Below are positions 1 through 10,297 of a stretch of 64,000 bases of DNA, piece after piece. The position numbers were made by a program, and so were the translations under genes. Source of the DNA: Arsenicicoccus piscis (GTDB lineage Bacteria; Actinomycetota; Actinomycetes; Actinomycetales; Dermatophilaceae). Under the pieces are notes generated by a model, which saw only the letters and a list, made by a program, of their open reading frames with translations, searched no databases and had not been told where the DNA came from. The stretch spans positions 62,001 through 126,000 of the forward strand of contig NZ_JAKZHV010000008.1 of assembly GCF_022568835.1 (NCBI RefSeq). The letters run 5' to 3'. The stretch's first letter is position 1. Each line of letters starts with the position of its first letter.

Positions 1-473
1 TCGTCTGGCAGGGCGTGTCGCAGACCGCGGGCGTGGTGCTGCAGCTGCCGCAGAAGCTCGTGGGTGTGGCGCAGGCGGCGTTCGGGTCGGGGGAGCGGGA
101 CGTCAACGGCCCGATCTCGGTGATCGGCGTCGGCCGGGTGGCCGGCGAGATCAGCGACGGTCAGCTGGGTGCCGGGATCGGCAGCTCGCCCGGCTCGACA
201 TTGATCGTGCTCCTGTCGCTGGTCGCGTCGCTCAACCTGGCGCTGTTCGTCTTCAACCTCGTGCCGCTGATGCCGCTCGACGGCGGACAGATGGTCGGTG
301 CCGTGTGGGAGGGCATCAAGAAGGGCTTCGCCCGGATGACGGGTCGCCCCGACCCCGGGTACGTCGACGTGGCCAAGGCGCTCCCGGTCGCCTACGCGGT
401 GTCCGTCGCGCTGATCGTGATGTCGGCACTGCTGATGTATGCGGACATCGTGCGTCCCGTGAAGCTGGGCTGA
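1..473 (+). CDS. rip1: Site-2 intramembrane protease, C-terminal part (5' truncated by window edge)
   Basis: The reading frame is open from the window edge (first full codon at base 3) and ends with TGA at 471-473, leaving about 156 residues. It contains the family hallmark NLVPLMPLDGG, in which the Asp of LDG is the third zinc ligand of M50 site-2 proteases, within hydrophobic segments typical of the C-terminal membrane core. The N-terminal HExxH motif and PDZ domain would lie outside the window. Such proteases cut membrane-embedded anti-sigma factors and other short transmembrane substrates. In mycobacteria the homologue Rip1 lies directly upstream of ispG and a GNAT gene. Here the order is the same except that an M14 peptidase gene sits between. 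The family is secure; the exact orthology is inferred from context. Confidence 0.85.
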   Translation, partial: VWQGVSQTAGVVLQLPQKLVGVAQAAFGSGERDVNGPISVIGVGRVAGEISDGQLGAGIGSSPGSTLIVLLSLVASLNLALFVFNLVPLMPLDGGQMVGAVWEGIKKGFARMTGRPDPGYVDVAKALPVAYAVSVALIVMSALLMYADIVRPVKLG

Positions 474-703
474 CCGCGCAGGCGTTGGCCCGCAGTCTGA
501 AGCGTTCAGGGTTGCCGCTTTCGTACCGGGCCATGCTCTGCGCAGTTGTCGTGGCGGCCCCGACCACCTGGGTGGTGTGGGGCTGTCAAGTGCTCGGCCG
601 TAGCCGTCTCTGGGCCGTCGTGGGCTGGGTCTTGGCCGTTAGGAGCCGCTTGGGGTGTGGTTCGCTCTATGACACAGAGCGTCACTGATGGATACTGAGC
701 GTC
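474..703. other. Intergenic stretch, no gene seen
   Basis: These 230 bp between the protease and the M14 peptidase show no convincing coding frame. The end holds a direct repeat of GAGCGTCA (677-684 and 697-704) overlapping the M14 start region, which could be a regulator site or chance. Confidence 0.4.
691..696 (+). promoter_or_regulatory. Candidate -10 element, leaderless M14 gene
   Basis: GATACT ends 7 bases before the ATG at 704. A transcript from this -10 would start at or next to the start codon. No Shine-Dalgarno sequence is visible. Confidence 0.4.
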
Positions 704-1531
704 ATGAAGTCCTCTCTGGTGCTCACTACGGTGGTCGGGGTCGTCGGCGCCCTCGGCCTGTCGGTTGGTGCTGCCGACGCCGCCGTGCCGGCGGTCAGTG
801 CGTCTCGGTCCGCCACGTCCTCGGTTGCTGCGATTCAGGGCTCAGCGTCTCTGGGCGCAGCGCTCGCCCCGGCGGCGGCCGTGGCGCCCGCGGCCACGAT
901 CAAGCAGACGGTGGTGATCGGGCGCAGCAGGGGCGGGCGACCGATCGTGGCGAACCGGCTCGGTGACCCGACGAAGCCCACGGTGGTGCTGCTCACGACC
1001 ATCCACGGCAACGAGCGGCGCAACCACACCGTCGCGGCGTCGCTCAAGGAGGGGCGGGCCGTGCAGGGCATCAACCTCTGGGTCGTGGAGTTCGCCAACC
1101 CGGACGGCTGGGCCAAGGGCTCGCGCTACAACGCGGCTGGGGTCGACCTCAACCGCAACTTCCCGGTCCGGTGGAGCCGCAGCACGACCCGGGCGGGCGC
1201 GCGGGCGGCGTCCGAGCCGGAGGCGCGGGCGCTGATGGCGTTCCTCGACAAGACCAACCCGACGACGGTGCTGTCGCTGCACCAGCCGCTCTACGGGGTC
1301 GACGGGTACGCGCTCAAGGACAAGGCGCTCGCCCAGCGTCTCGCCAAGAACCTCGCCCTCCCACTGCGCTCGTTCAGCTGCACGTCCGGGTGCACCGGCA
1401 CGCTGACCCAGTGGTTCAACGCCACCCACCGTGGCCGAGCGATCACGGTCGAGTTCGGCAAGAGCCCGAGCTGGGGCGCGATGGTGCGCGCGGCCGACGG
1501 GATCCTGCGCAGCGTCGGCGGCCGTCGGTAG
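704..1531 (+). CDS. Secreted M14-family zinc carboxypeptidase
   Basis: A 275-residue protein with an N-terminal signal peptide (Lys-Ser then a hydrophobic stretch to about residue 27, ending in ADA) and an Ala-rich spacer. The catalytic domain shows the M14 zinc site HGNE (His101, Glu104), the conserved VDLNRNFP segment (about 147-154), the third zinc ligand in LSLHQ (His193) and the catalytic Glu in TVEFG (Glu250). The order and spacing are those of a complete though compact M14 enzyme. It should remove C-terminal residues or trim peptides, possibly cell-wall peptides, outside the membrane; the substrate is unknown. It stands alone between rip1 and ispG, two genes that are usually adjacent, so it looks like a lineage-specific insertion. 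Confidence 0.85.
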   Translation: MKSSLVLTTVVGVVGALGLSVGAADAAVPAVSASRSATSSVAAIQGSASLGAALAPAAAVAPAATIKQTVVIGRSRGGRPIVANRLGDPTKPTVVLLTTIHGNERRNHTVAASLKEGRAVQGINLWVVEFANPDGWAKGSRYNAAGVDLNRNFPVRWSRSTTRAGARAASEPEARALMAFLDKTNPTTVLSLHQPLYGVDGYALKDKALAQRLAKNLALPLRSFSCTSGCTGTLTQWFNATHRGRAITVEFGKSPSWGAMVRAADGILRSVGGRR

Positions 1532-1558
1532 TGGCACGGCGATGATGCGCAGGATCCC

Positions 1559-1653
1559 GTGAGCCGCGCAGGTTCGCGTGAGCCGCGCAGGTTCGCGTGA
1601 GCCGCGCAGGTTCGCGTGAGCCGCGCAGGTTCGCGTGAGGTGCGCAGGGTCGG
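1559..1653. repeat. 19-bp tandem repeat, 4 perfect copies plus 1 degenerate
   Basis: The unit GTGAGCCGCGCAGGTTCGC occurs at 1559-1577, 1578-1596, 1597-1615 and 1616-1634 without change, and a diverged copy follows at 1635-1653. It begins 28 bp after the M14 stop codon. There are no spacers, so it is not a CRISPR array. Confidence 0.95.
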
Positions 1654-1792
1654 GAGGGCGGCGCCTTACGGGTTCCTGCGCGGATTACCGGTTCGTGCGC
1701 ACAGACGGGGCCGGGCGACGACGCCTGCGCCGACGATGATCCGGGGCGCGGATCCAGTGCGCGCACGGCACGGTGACGACGCCTGAAGGTGG

Positions 1793-1798
1793 GATACT
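1793..1798 (+). promoter_or_regulatory. Candidate -10 element of ispG
   Basis: GATACT ends 6 bases before the ispG ATG at 1805, the spacing of a leaderless actinobacterial transcript. Confidence 0.4.
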
Positions 1799-1804
1799 GG
1801 AGCC

Positions 1805-2965
<1,161 letters not shown>

Positions 2966-2993
2966 CGCAGCGTCACGACCTGAGCCGCTGCTA

Positions 2994-2999
2994 TAGGCT
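2994..2999 (+). promoter_or_regulatory. Candidate -10 element of the GNAT gene
   Basis: TAGGCT, within TATAGGCT, ends 6 bases before the GTG start at 3006. This suggests a leaderless transcript of its own. Confidence 0.45.
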
Positions 3000-3005
3000 C
3001 TGACG

Positions 3006-3863
3006 GTGCTCAGGTCTCGCTCCGCCCTCGTGCGGGCGCTCACGCCTGCGGACGAGGACGCCGCCCTGGCGCTGTGCGCGCGAGACCCTGACCAGCACGT
3101 CTTCGTCGCCTCCCGCATCGTCGAAGGGGCGCTGGTCACCCAGCCGGGCGCGCTGCTCGGCTACGTCGACGAGACCAGTGATCTCGGGCTGCGCTCGCTG
3201 CTCTGGTCGTCGGCCAACGTCGTGCCCGTCGAGTGCGACGGCGAGGCGATCGAGGCGTTCGCGCACAAGATCCGCCGACGCAGCCGCTGGGCCTCCTCGC
3301 TGTTCGGTCCCACCGCCGAGGTGAACGCGCTGTGGCACTGGCTCCGGTCGCCGTGGGGACCCGCGCGCGCCATCCGCACCCTGCAACCGGTGATGGCGAG
3401 CTCGACCCTCCCGAGCGAGCTCGGGCTGCGGCTGGACCCCGAGGTGCGCCGGGCCCGCCGCGACGAGCTGGACGCGGTCGTCGTGGCCGCGGCCGCGATG
3501 TTCACCGAGGAGATCGGCTACCCGCCCTACTCCGGCTCGCCCGCCGCCTATCGCAACGGCGTCGCCGGGCTGCTGGCCAAGGGGCACACGTTTGTCCGCA
3601 CCCTCGGCGACGAGGTCATCTTCAAGGCCGACGTCGGCTCGGTCGCGCTCGGCGTGGCCCAGGTGCAGGGCGTCTGGGTGACACCGCGGCTACGCGGACA
3701 GGGGCTCGCGGCCCCCGCCATGGCCTCGGTGCTCGAGGAGGTGCTGACCTCGATCGCGCCGCGCGCCTCGCTCTACGTCAACGAGTTCAACACCTCGGCG
3801 CGGGCGACCTACCGCCGGATCGGCATGGACGAGGTCGCGGCGTTCACGACGGTGCTGCTGTAG
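3006..3863 (+). CDS. GNAT N-acetyltransferase with DUF4081 N-terminal domain
   Basis: A 285-residue, two-part protein. The N-terminal half resembles the DUF4081 domain found before GNAT folds in actinobacteria. The C-terminal half has the acetyl-CoA binding pattern VTPRLRGQGLA (about 223-233) and the terminal FNTSARATYRRIGM stretch common in GNATs. The substrate is unknown. Its place just after ispG is conserved in actinobacteria (Rv2867c next to Rv2868c), but no link to isoprenoids is visible. The start is GTG at 3006, supported by the promoter spacing. The last 20 bp overlap the 3' end of the converging hydrolase frame, and the stop codon lies in a 15-bp tandem duplication. Confidence 0.88.
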   Translation: MLRSRSALVRALTPADEDAALALCARDPDQHVFVASRIVEGALVTQPGALLGYVDETSDLGLRSLLWSSANVVPVECDGEAIEAFAHKIRRRSRWASSLFGPTAEVNALWHWLRSPWGPARAIRTLQPVMASSTLPSELGLRLDPEVRRARRDELDAVVVAAAAMFTEEIGYPPYSGSPAAYRNGVAGLLAKGHTFVRTLGDEVIFKADVGSVALGVAQVQGVWVTPRLRGQGLAAPAMASVLEEVLTSIAPRASLYVNEFNTSARATYRRIGMDEVAAFTTVLL

Positions 3864-3881
3864 ACCGTGCTGCTGTAGACC
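3852..3881. repeat. 15-bp perfect tandem duplication across the GNAT stop codon
   Basis: GTGCTGCTGTAGACC at 3852-3866 is repeated exactly at 3867-3881, and a partial third copy follows. Each copy contains an in-phase TAG, so the gene effectively ends twice. Confidence 0.95.
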
Positions 3882-3903
3882 GTGCTGCGCTCTCACCCTC
3901 GAT

Positions 3904-3963
3904 GGCCTCACCATCCACGGCCTCACCGTCCACGGCCTCGTCGTCCAGGGCCTCGGCGTCCGC
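3904..3963. repeat. Four 15-bp degenerate tandem units
   Basis: Units starting GGCCTC at 3904, 3919, 3934 and 3949 differ by a few bases each. They encode the acidic pentapeptide repeats at the C-terminus of the converging hydrolase. Confidence 0.85.
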
Positions 3964-5515
3964 CGCCGCCGCGAGCTCGCTGGCCTGCGGGCGGGTGAAC
4001 CGGGCGACGGTGACCAGCCCGAGCCGGCTCGACGTCTTGACCAGGTGCGTCATGGCGACGGCGACCGCCGCGAGCGCATAGAGCGTGGTGGTGCCGGGGC
4101 TGAAGTACTGCTCGTGCCCGACCGCCGGGCGCAGCACGGCGCGACCCCGGCGTAGTAGGAGACCGTGCGGGCGAACGGCGAGATCAGCTTGATGCCGGGG
4201 ATCTTGAGCGGGTCGCCGCCGAAGAGGCCGAGCAGGGCGACCACGTCGGCGGGGGCGACCGCGGCCCACAGCTGACCGGGCTCGAGGTGCATCGACGCCA
4301 GGTCGTTGGCGAACAGGCCGGGACAGCCGGCGACCATCAGCGCGTCGGCAGCCGTGCTGGTCTGCAGCGCCAGCCCGAGGCAGGACGCGCCGTAGGAGTG
4401 ACCGCTCGCGACCAGCCGGGTGTCCGGCCCGACGAGCGTGCGCACCCCGTCGAGGCAGCGGGCGAGCGTGGGCGCGGCCTCGCGGGCGTAGCGCTCGTCG
4501 GACGCCTCGCCCGGCACCAGCACCTTGACCCCACTGTCGCCGAGGGCCCGCCGCACCGCGATGTCGTAGGGGGCGTGGTAGCCGAACCAGCCCATGACCG
4601 CCGTGCTCGTGGGGTCGTCGGTGAGGCGACCGGCCTCGTCGCGCAACGCGCAGAGCCAGCGCGACTCGCGGAACAGGCGCAGGTCGACGGTGGTCGTGGC
4701 CCCCGGCACGTGCACGACGACGTTGTCGGCGGCCTCGAGGTCCCCGAGGACGAACGCGCACCGCAGCGGATAGGCGCGGGCGTCGAGCAGGTAGAGCCGC
4801 CGGTCGGCGACCGGGACCGACACGCCCTTGACCTCCTCGGTGAAGAAGCGGCGCAGCTTGAGCAGACCGCGCAGGTCGCGCTTCTCCTCCTCGGTGGCCT
4901 GGTCGTGCGGCTCCTCGGACTCGGGGTCGAGCAGGTGGGAGCGGCGCTCGATCTCGGCGTGCAGGACGTCGAGGTTGGCCCGGTGGCGCACGTCGACGGG
5001 CAGGCCGTCGGCGCGCCCGACCCACGGCGTCTCGCGCAGAATCACCTCGTCGCGGTCCGCCTCGCTCAGCCCCGCCCACCAGGCCGCCACCTCGGCCGGC
5101 TCCTCGCTCGGCGGGTGGGGGAGGACCGGCTGGCCCGCCATGTCGACGTCCCCGAACCGTCGGCGCGCGTCCGCGGCCTCGGCCCGCAGCTGCTCGACCA
5201 GCAGCCCAGCGGCGTAGAGCGACACGTCGGTCCGGCGGGCGCGGATCTCACCGCTCACCGCGTCGTTGATCCGGGCCCAGGTGCGGTCGCCGGCGCCCTG
5301 CCTGACGTAGTGCAGGTGGGTGCTGGTCGCACGCTCCAGCACCTCGTGCAGCTCGGCAGCGGCCTGCTCCAGCGCGTCCGGCAGGCTCTGGTTCGGTGGT
5401 GGCGACGCCACGAGCACCCCCTTCGTCGGTCCGCACCCACGATGTTACTTGTCGGTAGAGCGGGTGCCCAGCCAGCGACTCGCGTCGCCACCGCGCGAGA
5501 GGGGATGATGGCCGG

Positions 5516-5941
5516 GTGACCCTCGACCGGACCCGCCCCCTCGCACGACGCCTCTCCACCCTCACCCTCGCGGTCGGGGTGAGCGGCGCGCTGATCGGTG
5601 GCGTCGGTCTGACGGCGGGCTGCTCGGTGATCGGGTCCAACCCCGACCGCTACTCGTGCACCAACCCCGGCCGGGCCGACGTGCAGACGCTGCTCGGGGT
5701 GTTCTCGCGGGACTACCACGGGCTCACCGGCGTCGTGGCCGTGGACTCCTGCCGCGAGGGCCGGCAGAACACCGTCCGGCTCAAGGCGCCGAGCAAGGAC
5801 GACCTCGTGGGGCAGCTGACCCAGGCCGGCTGCACGGCCAACGGCACGGTCTACACCTGCACGACGCGGGGGGTGCACTACCGCGTCGCGACGGCCGACG
5901 ACGGCCAGGCCGAGGCGATGCCGGTCGCGGCCGGCAGCTAG
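5516..5941 (+). CDS. Small secreted lipoprotein of unknown function
   Basis: 141 residues starting at GTG 5516, with a purine-rich GAGAGGGG about 10 bases upstream. An Arg-rich start, a hydrophobic stretch and the lipobox LTAGC (Cys about residue 36) mark a membrane-anchored lipoprotein. The mature part has four further Cys residues that could form disulfides; no known domain is recognised. It is divergent from the DUF1023 hydrolase. A 19-bp tandem duplication covers its stop codon, and proS begins about 100 bp downstream. Confidence 0.7.
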   Translation: MTLDRTRPLARRLSTLTLAVGVSGALIGGVGLTAGCSVIGSNPDRYSCTNPGRADVQTLLGVFSRDYHGLTGVVAVDSCREGRQNTVRLKAPSKDDLVGQLTQAGCTANGTVYTCTTRGVHYRVATADDGQAEAMPVAAGS

Positions 5942-5970
5942 CCCGGCGGTTGGCAGCTGGCCCGGCGGTT
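5933..5970. repeat. 19-bp tandem duplication across the lipoprotein stop codon
   Basis: GGCAGCTAGCCCGGCGGTT (5933-5951) is followed directly by a copy (5952-5970) that differs only by A to G in the stop codon position. Confidence 0.95.
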
Positions 5971-6000
5971 ACTCCGGCGCGGGCAGCCGGCCAGGACCGA

Positions 6001-6006
6001 TATCCT
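6001..6006 (+). promoter_or_regulatory. Candidate -10 element of proS
   Basis: TATCCT lies 33 bases before the GTG start, leaving a short leader that contains the Shine-Dalgarno AAGGAG at 6027-6032. Confidence 0.4.
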
Positions 6007-6039
6007 GCGGGGACCACCCCCGCACCAAGGAGCTCATTC

Positions 6040-7842
6040 GTGCCAGCCTCGCTCATGCGCCTGTCGTCGCTGTTCCTGCGGACCCTGCGCGAGGACCCGG
6101 CGGACGCCGAGCTGCCCGGTCACCGGCTGCTCGTGCGGGCCGGCTACGTGCGCCGGGCCGCCCCCGGGGTCTACTCCTGGCTCCCGCTCGGGCTGAAGGT
6201 CCTCGGCAAGGTCGAGGAGATCGTCCGCGAGGAGATGGACGCCATCGGCGCGCAGGAGGTGCGCTTCCCGGCGCTGCTGCCCAAGGAGCCCTACGAAGCC
6301 ACCAACCGCTGGGTCGAGTACGGCGACAACCTGTTTCGCCTGACCGACCGCAAGGGCGTCGAGATGCTGCTCGGCCCCACGCACGAGGAGATGTTCACCC
6401 TCACGGTCAAGGACCTCTACTCCTCCTACAAGGACCTGCCGCTCGCGCTCTACCAGATCCAGACGAAGTACCGCGACGAGGCGCGCCCCCGCGCGGGGCT
6501 GCTGCGCGGACGCGAGTTCATCATGAAGGACTCCTACTCCTTCGACGTCTCCGACGAGGGCCTGCAGAAGTCCTACGACGCGCACCGCGACGCCTACGTC
6601 AAGATCTTCGACCGGCTGGGCCTCGACTACGTCGTCGTCCAGGCCATGTCCGGCGCGATGGGCGGGTCGGCGTCCGAGGAGTTCCTCGCGATCTCCCCAG
6701 TGGGTGAGGACACCTTCGTGCGCGGCGAGGACGGCTACGCCGCCAACGTCGAGGCCGTAGACCTCCCGGTCGCCCCCGAGGTCGACGCCTCCGCGGTGCC
6801 CGCGCTGCAGGAGGTCGACACCCCCGACACGCCGACCATCGAGACGCTTGTGGCCGTGCTCAACGCCGAGCACCCGCGCCACGACGGCCGCCCGTGGACG
6901 GCTGCCGACACGCTCAAGAACGTCGTCGTCATGCTGGTCTCGCCCGAGGGCGAGCGGGTGCCGCTCGTCGTCGGTCTGCCCGGCGACCGCCAGGTCGACA
7001 CCAAGCGGCTCGAGGCCCAGGTGGCCCCGATGGAGGTGGGCGAGTTCGCCGAGGCCGACTTCGCGCGCTATCCGCAGCTGGTCAAGGGTTACATCGGGCC
7101 GCGTGCGCTCGGCGAGACCGTCGAGCGCGACGAGTCCGGAGCCGTGGTGTCCCGCAGCGGGATTCGCTACCTGCTCGACCCGGCCGTGGCGCGTGGCTCG
7201 GCCTGGGCGACCGGTGCCGACCGGCCCGGCGTGCACGTCGTCAACCTGGTGCACGGGCGTGACTTCGAGGCCGACGGCGTCATCCAGGCCGCCGAGATCC
7301 GCGACGGCGACCCGTCGCCGACCGGCAGCGGCGTCCTGAGCACCGCACGCGGCATCGAGATGGGCCACATCTTCCAGCTGGGCCGCAAGTACGCCGAGGC
7401 GCTCGGGCTCAAGGTGCTCGACGAGAACGGCAAGCTCGTGACCGTGACGATGGGCTCCTACGGCATCGGTGTGTCCCGCGCGGTGGCCGCCATCGCGGAG
7501 GCCAACACCGACGAGGCCGGGCTCGTGTGGCCCCGCCAGGTCGCCCCCGCCGACGTTCACATCGTCGCGACGGGCAAGGACGAAGCTGTCTACGTCGCCG
7601 CCGAATCCCTCGCGAAGGACCTTGTGGCGCAAGGGCACTCGGTGATCTATGACGACCGCCCCAAGGTCTCGCCCGGCGTGAAATTCAAGGACGCCGAGCT
7701 GATCGGCGTGCCGACGATCGTCGTGGTGGGCAAGGGCCTCGCCGAGGGCAAGATCGAGATCAAGGACCGCCGCAGCGGCGAGCGCCGCGAGGTCTCGGCC
7801 GACTCCGCCGTCGACGCGATCCTCGCCGAGATCGCCTCCTGA
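6040..7842 (+). CDS. proS: Proline-tRNA ligase, bacterial type
   Basis: A 600-residue class II synthetase that charges tRNA-Pro in the cytoplasm. GTG 6040 is chosen because AAGGAG ends 7 bases before it; ATG 6055 is the alternative. Visible motifs are the motif-2 region ([18 protein letters not shown]), the TxE-type loop in GPTHEE and motif 3 in [11 protein letters not shown]. The inserted editing domain of bacterial ProS lies between motifs 2 and 3 (about residues 230-400), and the anticodon-binding domain is at the C-terminus. pxpA starts 16 bp downstream, so the 5-oxoprolinase genes may be co-transcribed. Confidence 0.98.
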   Translation: MPASLMRLSSLFLRTLREDPADAELPGHRLLVRAGYVRRAAPGVYSWLPLGLKVLGKVEEIVREEMDAIGAQEVRFPALLPKEPYEATNRWVEYGDNLFRLTDRKGVEMLLGPTHEEMFTLTVKDLYSSYKDLPLALYQIQTKYRDEARPRAGLLRGREFIMKDSYSFDVSDEGLQKSYDAHRDAYVKIFDRLGLDYVVVQAMSGAMGGSASEEFLAISPVGEDTFVRGEDGYAANVEAVDLPVAPEVDASAVPALQEVDTPDTPTIETLVAVLNAEHPRHDGRPWTAADTLKNVVVMLVSPEGERVPLVVGLPGDRQVDTKRLEAQVAPMEVGEFAEADFARYPQLVKGYIGPRALGETVERDESGAVVSRSGIRYLLDPAVARGSAWATGADRPGVHVVNLVHGRDFEADGVIQAAEIRDGDPSPTGSGVLSTARGIEMGHIFQLGRKYAEALGLKVLDENGKLVTVTMGSYGIGVSRAVAAIAEANTDEAGLVWPRQVAPADVHIVATGKDEAVYVAAESLAKDLVAQGHSVIYDDRPKVSPGVKFKDAELIGVPTIVVVGKGLAEGKIEIKDRRSGERREVSADSAVDAILAEIAS

Positions 7843-7858
7843 GCAAGGAGACTCAGCC

Positions 7859-8662
7859 ATGACCGGGACTCCCCGCATCGACCTGAACGCCGATGTCGGG
7901 GAGTCCTTCGGGTCGTGGCGGATGGGCGCCGACGAGGAGCTGCTCCCGCTCGTGTCCAGCGCGAACGTGGCGTGCGGCTTCCACGCGGGTGACCCGAGCG
8001 TGATGAGACGCACTCTGGCGCAGTGCGCCTCGCTCGGTGTCGTCGTCGGCGCGCACGTCTCCTATCGCGACCTGGCCGGCTTCGGTCGCCGGTTCGTCGA
8101 CCTCGCGCCGGCCGAGCTCGAGGCCGACGTGCAGTATCAGCTCGCCGCCCTGCGCGGCCTCGCCGCCGTCGAGGGCGCCACCGTGGGATACGTGAAGCCG
8201 CACGGGGCGCTGCTCTACAACGCCATCGCGCACCACGAGGCCCAGGCCGCCGCCGTCGTGGCAGCCGTGCACGGCGTAGACCCCTCGCTGGCCCTGCTGG
8301 GGCTGCCCGGCTCGCGCGTGCTCGCCCTGGCGCAGGACGTCGGGTTGACCTGCGTGACAGAGGCTTTCGCCGATCGAGGCTATCGGGCCGACGGCACGCT
8401 GGTGCCTCGGTCGGAGCCGGGTGCGGTGCTGCACGACCCTGGGCTGGTCGCCGACCGCGTCGTGTCGATGGTCCGCGACGGCGAGGTCCTGGCCGTGACG
8501 GGGGAGCGGCTGCGGATCGGTGCCCGGTCGGTCTGCCTGCACGGTGACACGCCCGGCGCGGTCGCCATGGCGCGCGCCGTCCGGTCCGCTCTCGACGCGG
8601 CGGGCGTCCGGGTGGCGCCCTTCGTCGGCGAGTCCTCTGTTGACAGCGGGCCGAGGGGCTGA
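7859..8662 (+). CDS. pxpA: 5-oxoprolinase subunit A (LamB/YcsF family)
   Basis: 267 residues with the family N-terminus [12 protein letters not shown], the CGFHAGDP segment and KPHGALYN-like KPHGALLYN, all typical of PxpA. With PxpB and PxpC it forms the ATP-dependent 5-oxoprolinase that opens 5-oxoproline (pyroglutamate) to glutamate. AAGGAG lies 8 bases before the ATG. This is the first of three tightly packed pxp genes after proS. The gamma-glutamyltransferase gene at 44.1 kb could contribute to 5-oxoproline production, though it is far away. Confidence 0.95.
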   Translation: MTGTPRIDLNADVGESFGSWRMGADEELLPLVSSANVACGFHAGDPSVMRRTLAQCASLGVVVGAHVSYRDLAGFGRRFVDLAPAELEADVQYQLAALRGLAAVEGATVGYVKPHGALLYNAIAHHEAQAAAVVAAVHGVDPSLALLGLPGSRVLALAQDVGLTCVTEAFADRGYRADGTLVPRSEPGAVLHDPGLVADRVVSMVRDGEVLAVTGERLRIGARSVCLHGDTPGAVAMARAVRSALDAAGVRVAPFVGESSVDSGPRG

Positions 8663-8668
8663 GCCGTC

Positions 8669-9358
8669 GTGGAGCTCCGGCCGGTCGGCCTGGAGGCGGT
8701 GCTCGTGGAGCTGGGCGCGGACGACCCGACCCCCGCGCGGCTCGCCGAGGTGGTGCGGGAGTCGGTGGGCGGTGGGGTGCTCGTGGAGGTCGTGCCTGCG
8801 GCACGCACCCTGCTCGTGGTGGCCCGTGATGTCGAGGCACGGCAGTCCGTGGCTCGCGCGCTGCCCCGGCTGGTGGCGCAGGCGGCGGCCGAGTCCGGTG
8901 GGTTGCGCGACCCGGCCGGGTTGCGCGGCCCGGGCGGGCAGAGCGACCCGGCCGAGGTGGGACCGCAGGGCGACCCCGTGACGCTGCGGGTGGTCTACGA
9001 CGGGGCGGATCTGGACGCGGTCGCGCAGCTGCTCGGTCGCAGCCGGGAGGCGCTGGTGCGCTGGCACGCGCAGACGGCGTGGACGGTCCAGTTCTGTGGC
9101 TTCGCACCGGGATTCGGTTATCTCACCGCCGATGAGGGCGGGGTCGACGTGCCCCGCCTGGAGCAGCCGCGCACGCGGGTGCCGGCGGGCGCGGTGGGGC
9201 TGGCCGGACCGTGCTGCGGGGTCTATCCGCGCGCCTCGCCGGGTGGCTGGCAGCTGATCGGACGCACCGACGCCGTGCTGTGGGACCTCGACCGGCCCGA
9301 CCCGGCACTGCTGGCACCGGGGACCCGCGTGCGGTTCGAGCCGGTTCGGCAGGCGTGA
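8669..9358 (+). CDS. pxpB: 5-oxoprolinase subunit B (KipI-like carboxyltransferase domain)
   Basis: 229 residues from GTG 8669, six bases after the pxpA stop. The C-terminal half has the KipI/PxpB signature FCGFAPGFGYL and a PRLEQPRTRVPAGAVGLAG-type stretch ending in GGWQLIGRT. The N-terminal half is more variable and includes an Ala/Gly/Pro-rich insert (about 75-100) that looks lineage-specific. It pairs with PxpC to form the ATP-using part of 5-oxoprolinase. Confidence 0.93.
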   Translation: MELRPVGLEAVLVELGADDPTPARLAEVVRESVGGGVLVEVVPAARTLLVVARDVEARQSVARALPRLVAQAAAESGGLRDPAGLRGPGGQSDPAEVGPQGDPVTLRVVYDGADLDAVAQLLGRSREALVRWHAQTAWTVQFCGFAPGFGYLTADEGGVDVPRLEQPRTRVPAGAVGLAGPCCGVYPRASPGGWQLIGRTDAVLWDLDRPDPALLAPGTRVRFEPVRQA

Positions 9359-10287
9359 TGAGCCGCGAGATCCAGCTGCTCGCCACGGGGATGCGCACGC
9401 TGGTCGAGGACCTCGGCCGTGCGGGGTACGCGCACCTGGGGGTCCCGACGGCGGGTGCCGCCGACCGGGCGGTGCACCGGCTGGCCCAGCGCCTCGTCGG
9501 CAACGACGAGTCGAGCGCAGGGCTGGAGTGCCTGCTCGGCGGTCTGGCGCTGCGGGCGCGGTGTCACACGATCGTCGCGGTGACCGGCGCGCCCGCAGCG
9601 GTGACGATCGACGGCTCCGCGGTCGCGTCGGCGCGCCCGCACGCCCTGGCGCCCGGCCAGGTGCTCGAGGTGGGGGAGCCGACCCACGGGCTTCTGGTCT
9701 ACGTCGCGCTGGCCGGTGGCGTCGACGTGGCTCCGGCGCTCGGGTCCCGGTCGCGGGACACGCTCTCGGGGATCGGGCCGGACGCGGTGCAGCCCGACCA
9801 GGTGCTCCGGCTCGGGGAGGTCGACCCCGCGAGCGCGCGTTCGCTCCAGCCGGACGCGTGGCCGCTCGCGGCTGCCGCCGCGCCGGGTGAGGGGCTGGTG
9901 CGGCTCGACGCCACCTGGGGGCCGCGCGACGACTGGTTCACCCCAGCGGCCCGCGAGACGCTGGCGAGCACGACCTGGACCGTCCGGGACGACAGCGACC
10001 GCGTCGGCACCCGGTTGGCGGGGCCGGCTCTCGAGCGCGTCGACGGCGGCGCGGGCGAGCTCGCGTCGGAGGGGATGGTGCGTGGCGCCGTCCAGGTGAC
10101 CCGCGCGGGGCTGCCGGTGGTCTTCGGGGTCGACCACCCGACGACCGGGGGCTACCCCGTCGTCGCCGTCCTGGACCCGCGCTCGTGCGACCGGCTCGCG
10201 CAGTGCCGGCCGGGCGACCAGGTCGTGATCCGCCCGCGCACGCTCCCGGGATCGCGCGCGCCGGTGAAACAGGCCGGGCTGAAATAA
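9358..10287 (+). CDS. pxpC: 5-oxoprolinase subunit C (KipA-like)
   Basis: 309 residues. The ATG overlaps the pxpB stop (TGATG at 9356-9360), indicating translational coupling. Family features are the N-terminal VEDLGRAGYAHLGVPTAGAAD, the central GGVDVAPALGSRS and the C-terminal TGGYPVVAVL segment. It is the partner of PxpB in ATP-dependent cleavage of 5-oxoproline. A longer frame extends upstream to 9211 inside pxpB, but homology begins at MSREIQLL. Confidence 0.94.
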   Translation: MSREIQLLATGMRTLVEDLGRAGYAHLGVPTAGAADRAVHRLAQRLVGNDESSAGLECLLGGLALRARCHTIVAVTGAPAAVTIDGSAVASARPHALAPGQVLEVGEPTHGLLVYVALAGGVDVAPALGSRSRDTLSGIGPDAVQPDQVLRLGEVDPASARSLQPDAWPLAAAAAPGEGLVRLDATWGPRDDWFTPAARETLASTTWTVRDDSDRVGTRLAGPALERVDGGAGELASEGMVRGAVQVTRAGLPVVFGVDHPTTGGYPVVAVLDPRSCDRLAQCRPGDQVVIRPRTLPGSRAPVKQAGLK

Positions 10288-10297
10288 GGTGGGCCGC

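Larger units (their letters stand above)
3844..5417 (-). pseudogene. DUF1023-type alpha/beta hydrolase, frameshifted near the 3' end
   Basis: The frame from GTG 5417 (or the in-frame GTG at 5411) runs as a DUF1023/Abhydrolase_8 protein: a helical N-terminal part, then the hydrolase fold with GHSYGASCLG (nucleophile elbow). After PFARTVSYYAG the frame changes. The continued family-like sequence (VLRPAVGHEQYFSPGTTTLYAL) is in another phase and runs to a stop at 3844-3846. Adding one base to the G-run at about 4145-4148 (C4 on the + strand) joins both parts into roughly 524 residues. Without it, translation ends at 4050 with an unrelated Ser/Arg-rich tail. This is either a sequencing or assembly indel in a homopolymer or a real recent frameshift. 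The true C-terminus carries a degenerate EAVDG pentapeptide repeat and overlaps the GNAT gene. Confidence 0.75.

Noticed and set aside
1559..1653. Possible CRISPR array
   Set aside because: The units are directly joined without spacers, only 19 bp long and no cas genes are present.
5445..5470. TTGTCGGTA upstream of the lipoprotein as a DNA-damage promoter
   Set aside because: Same partial box as near recA, again without the downstream element; it is probably chance.
6034..8013. Long minus-strand frame opposite proS
   Set aside because: Antisense shadow of a well-conserved synthetase, with no homology of its own.
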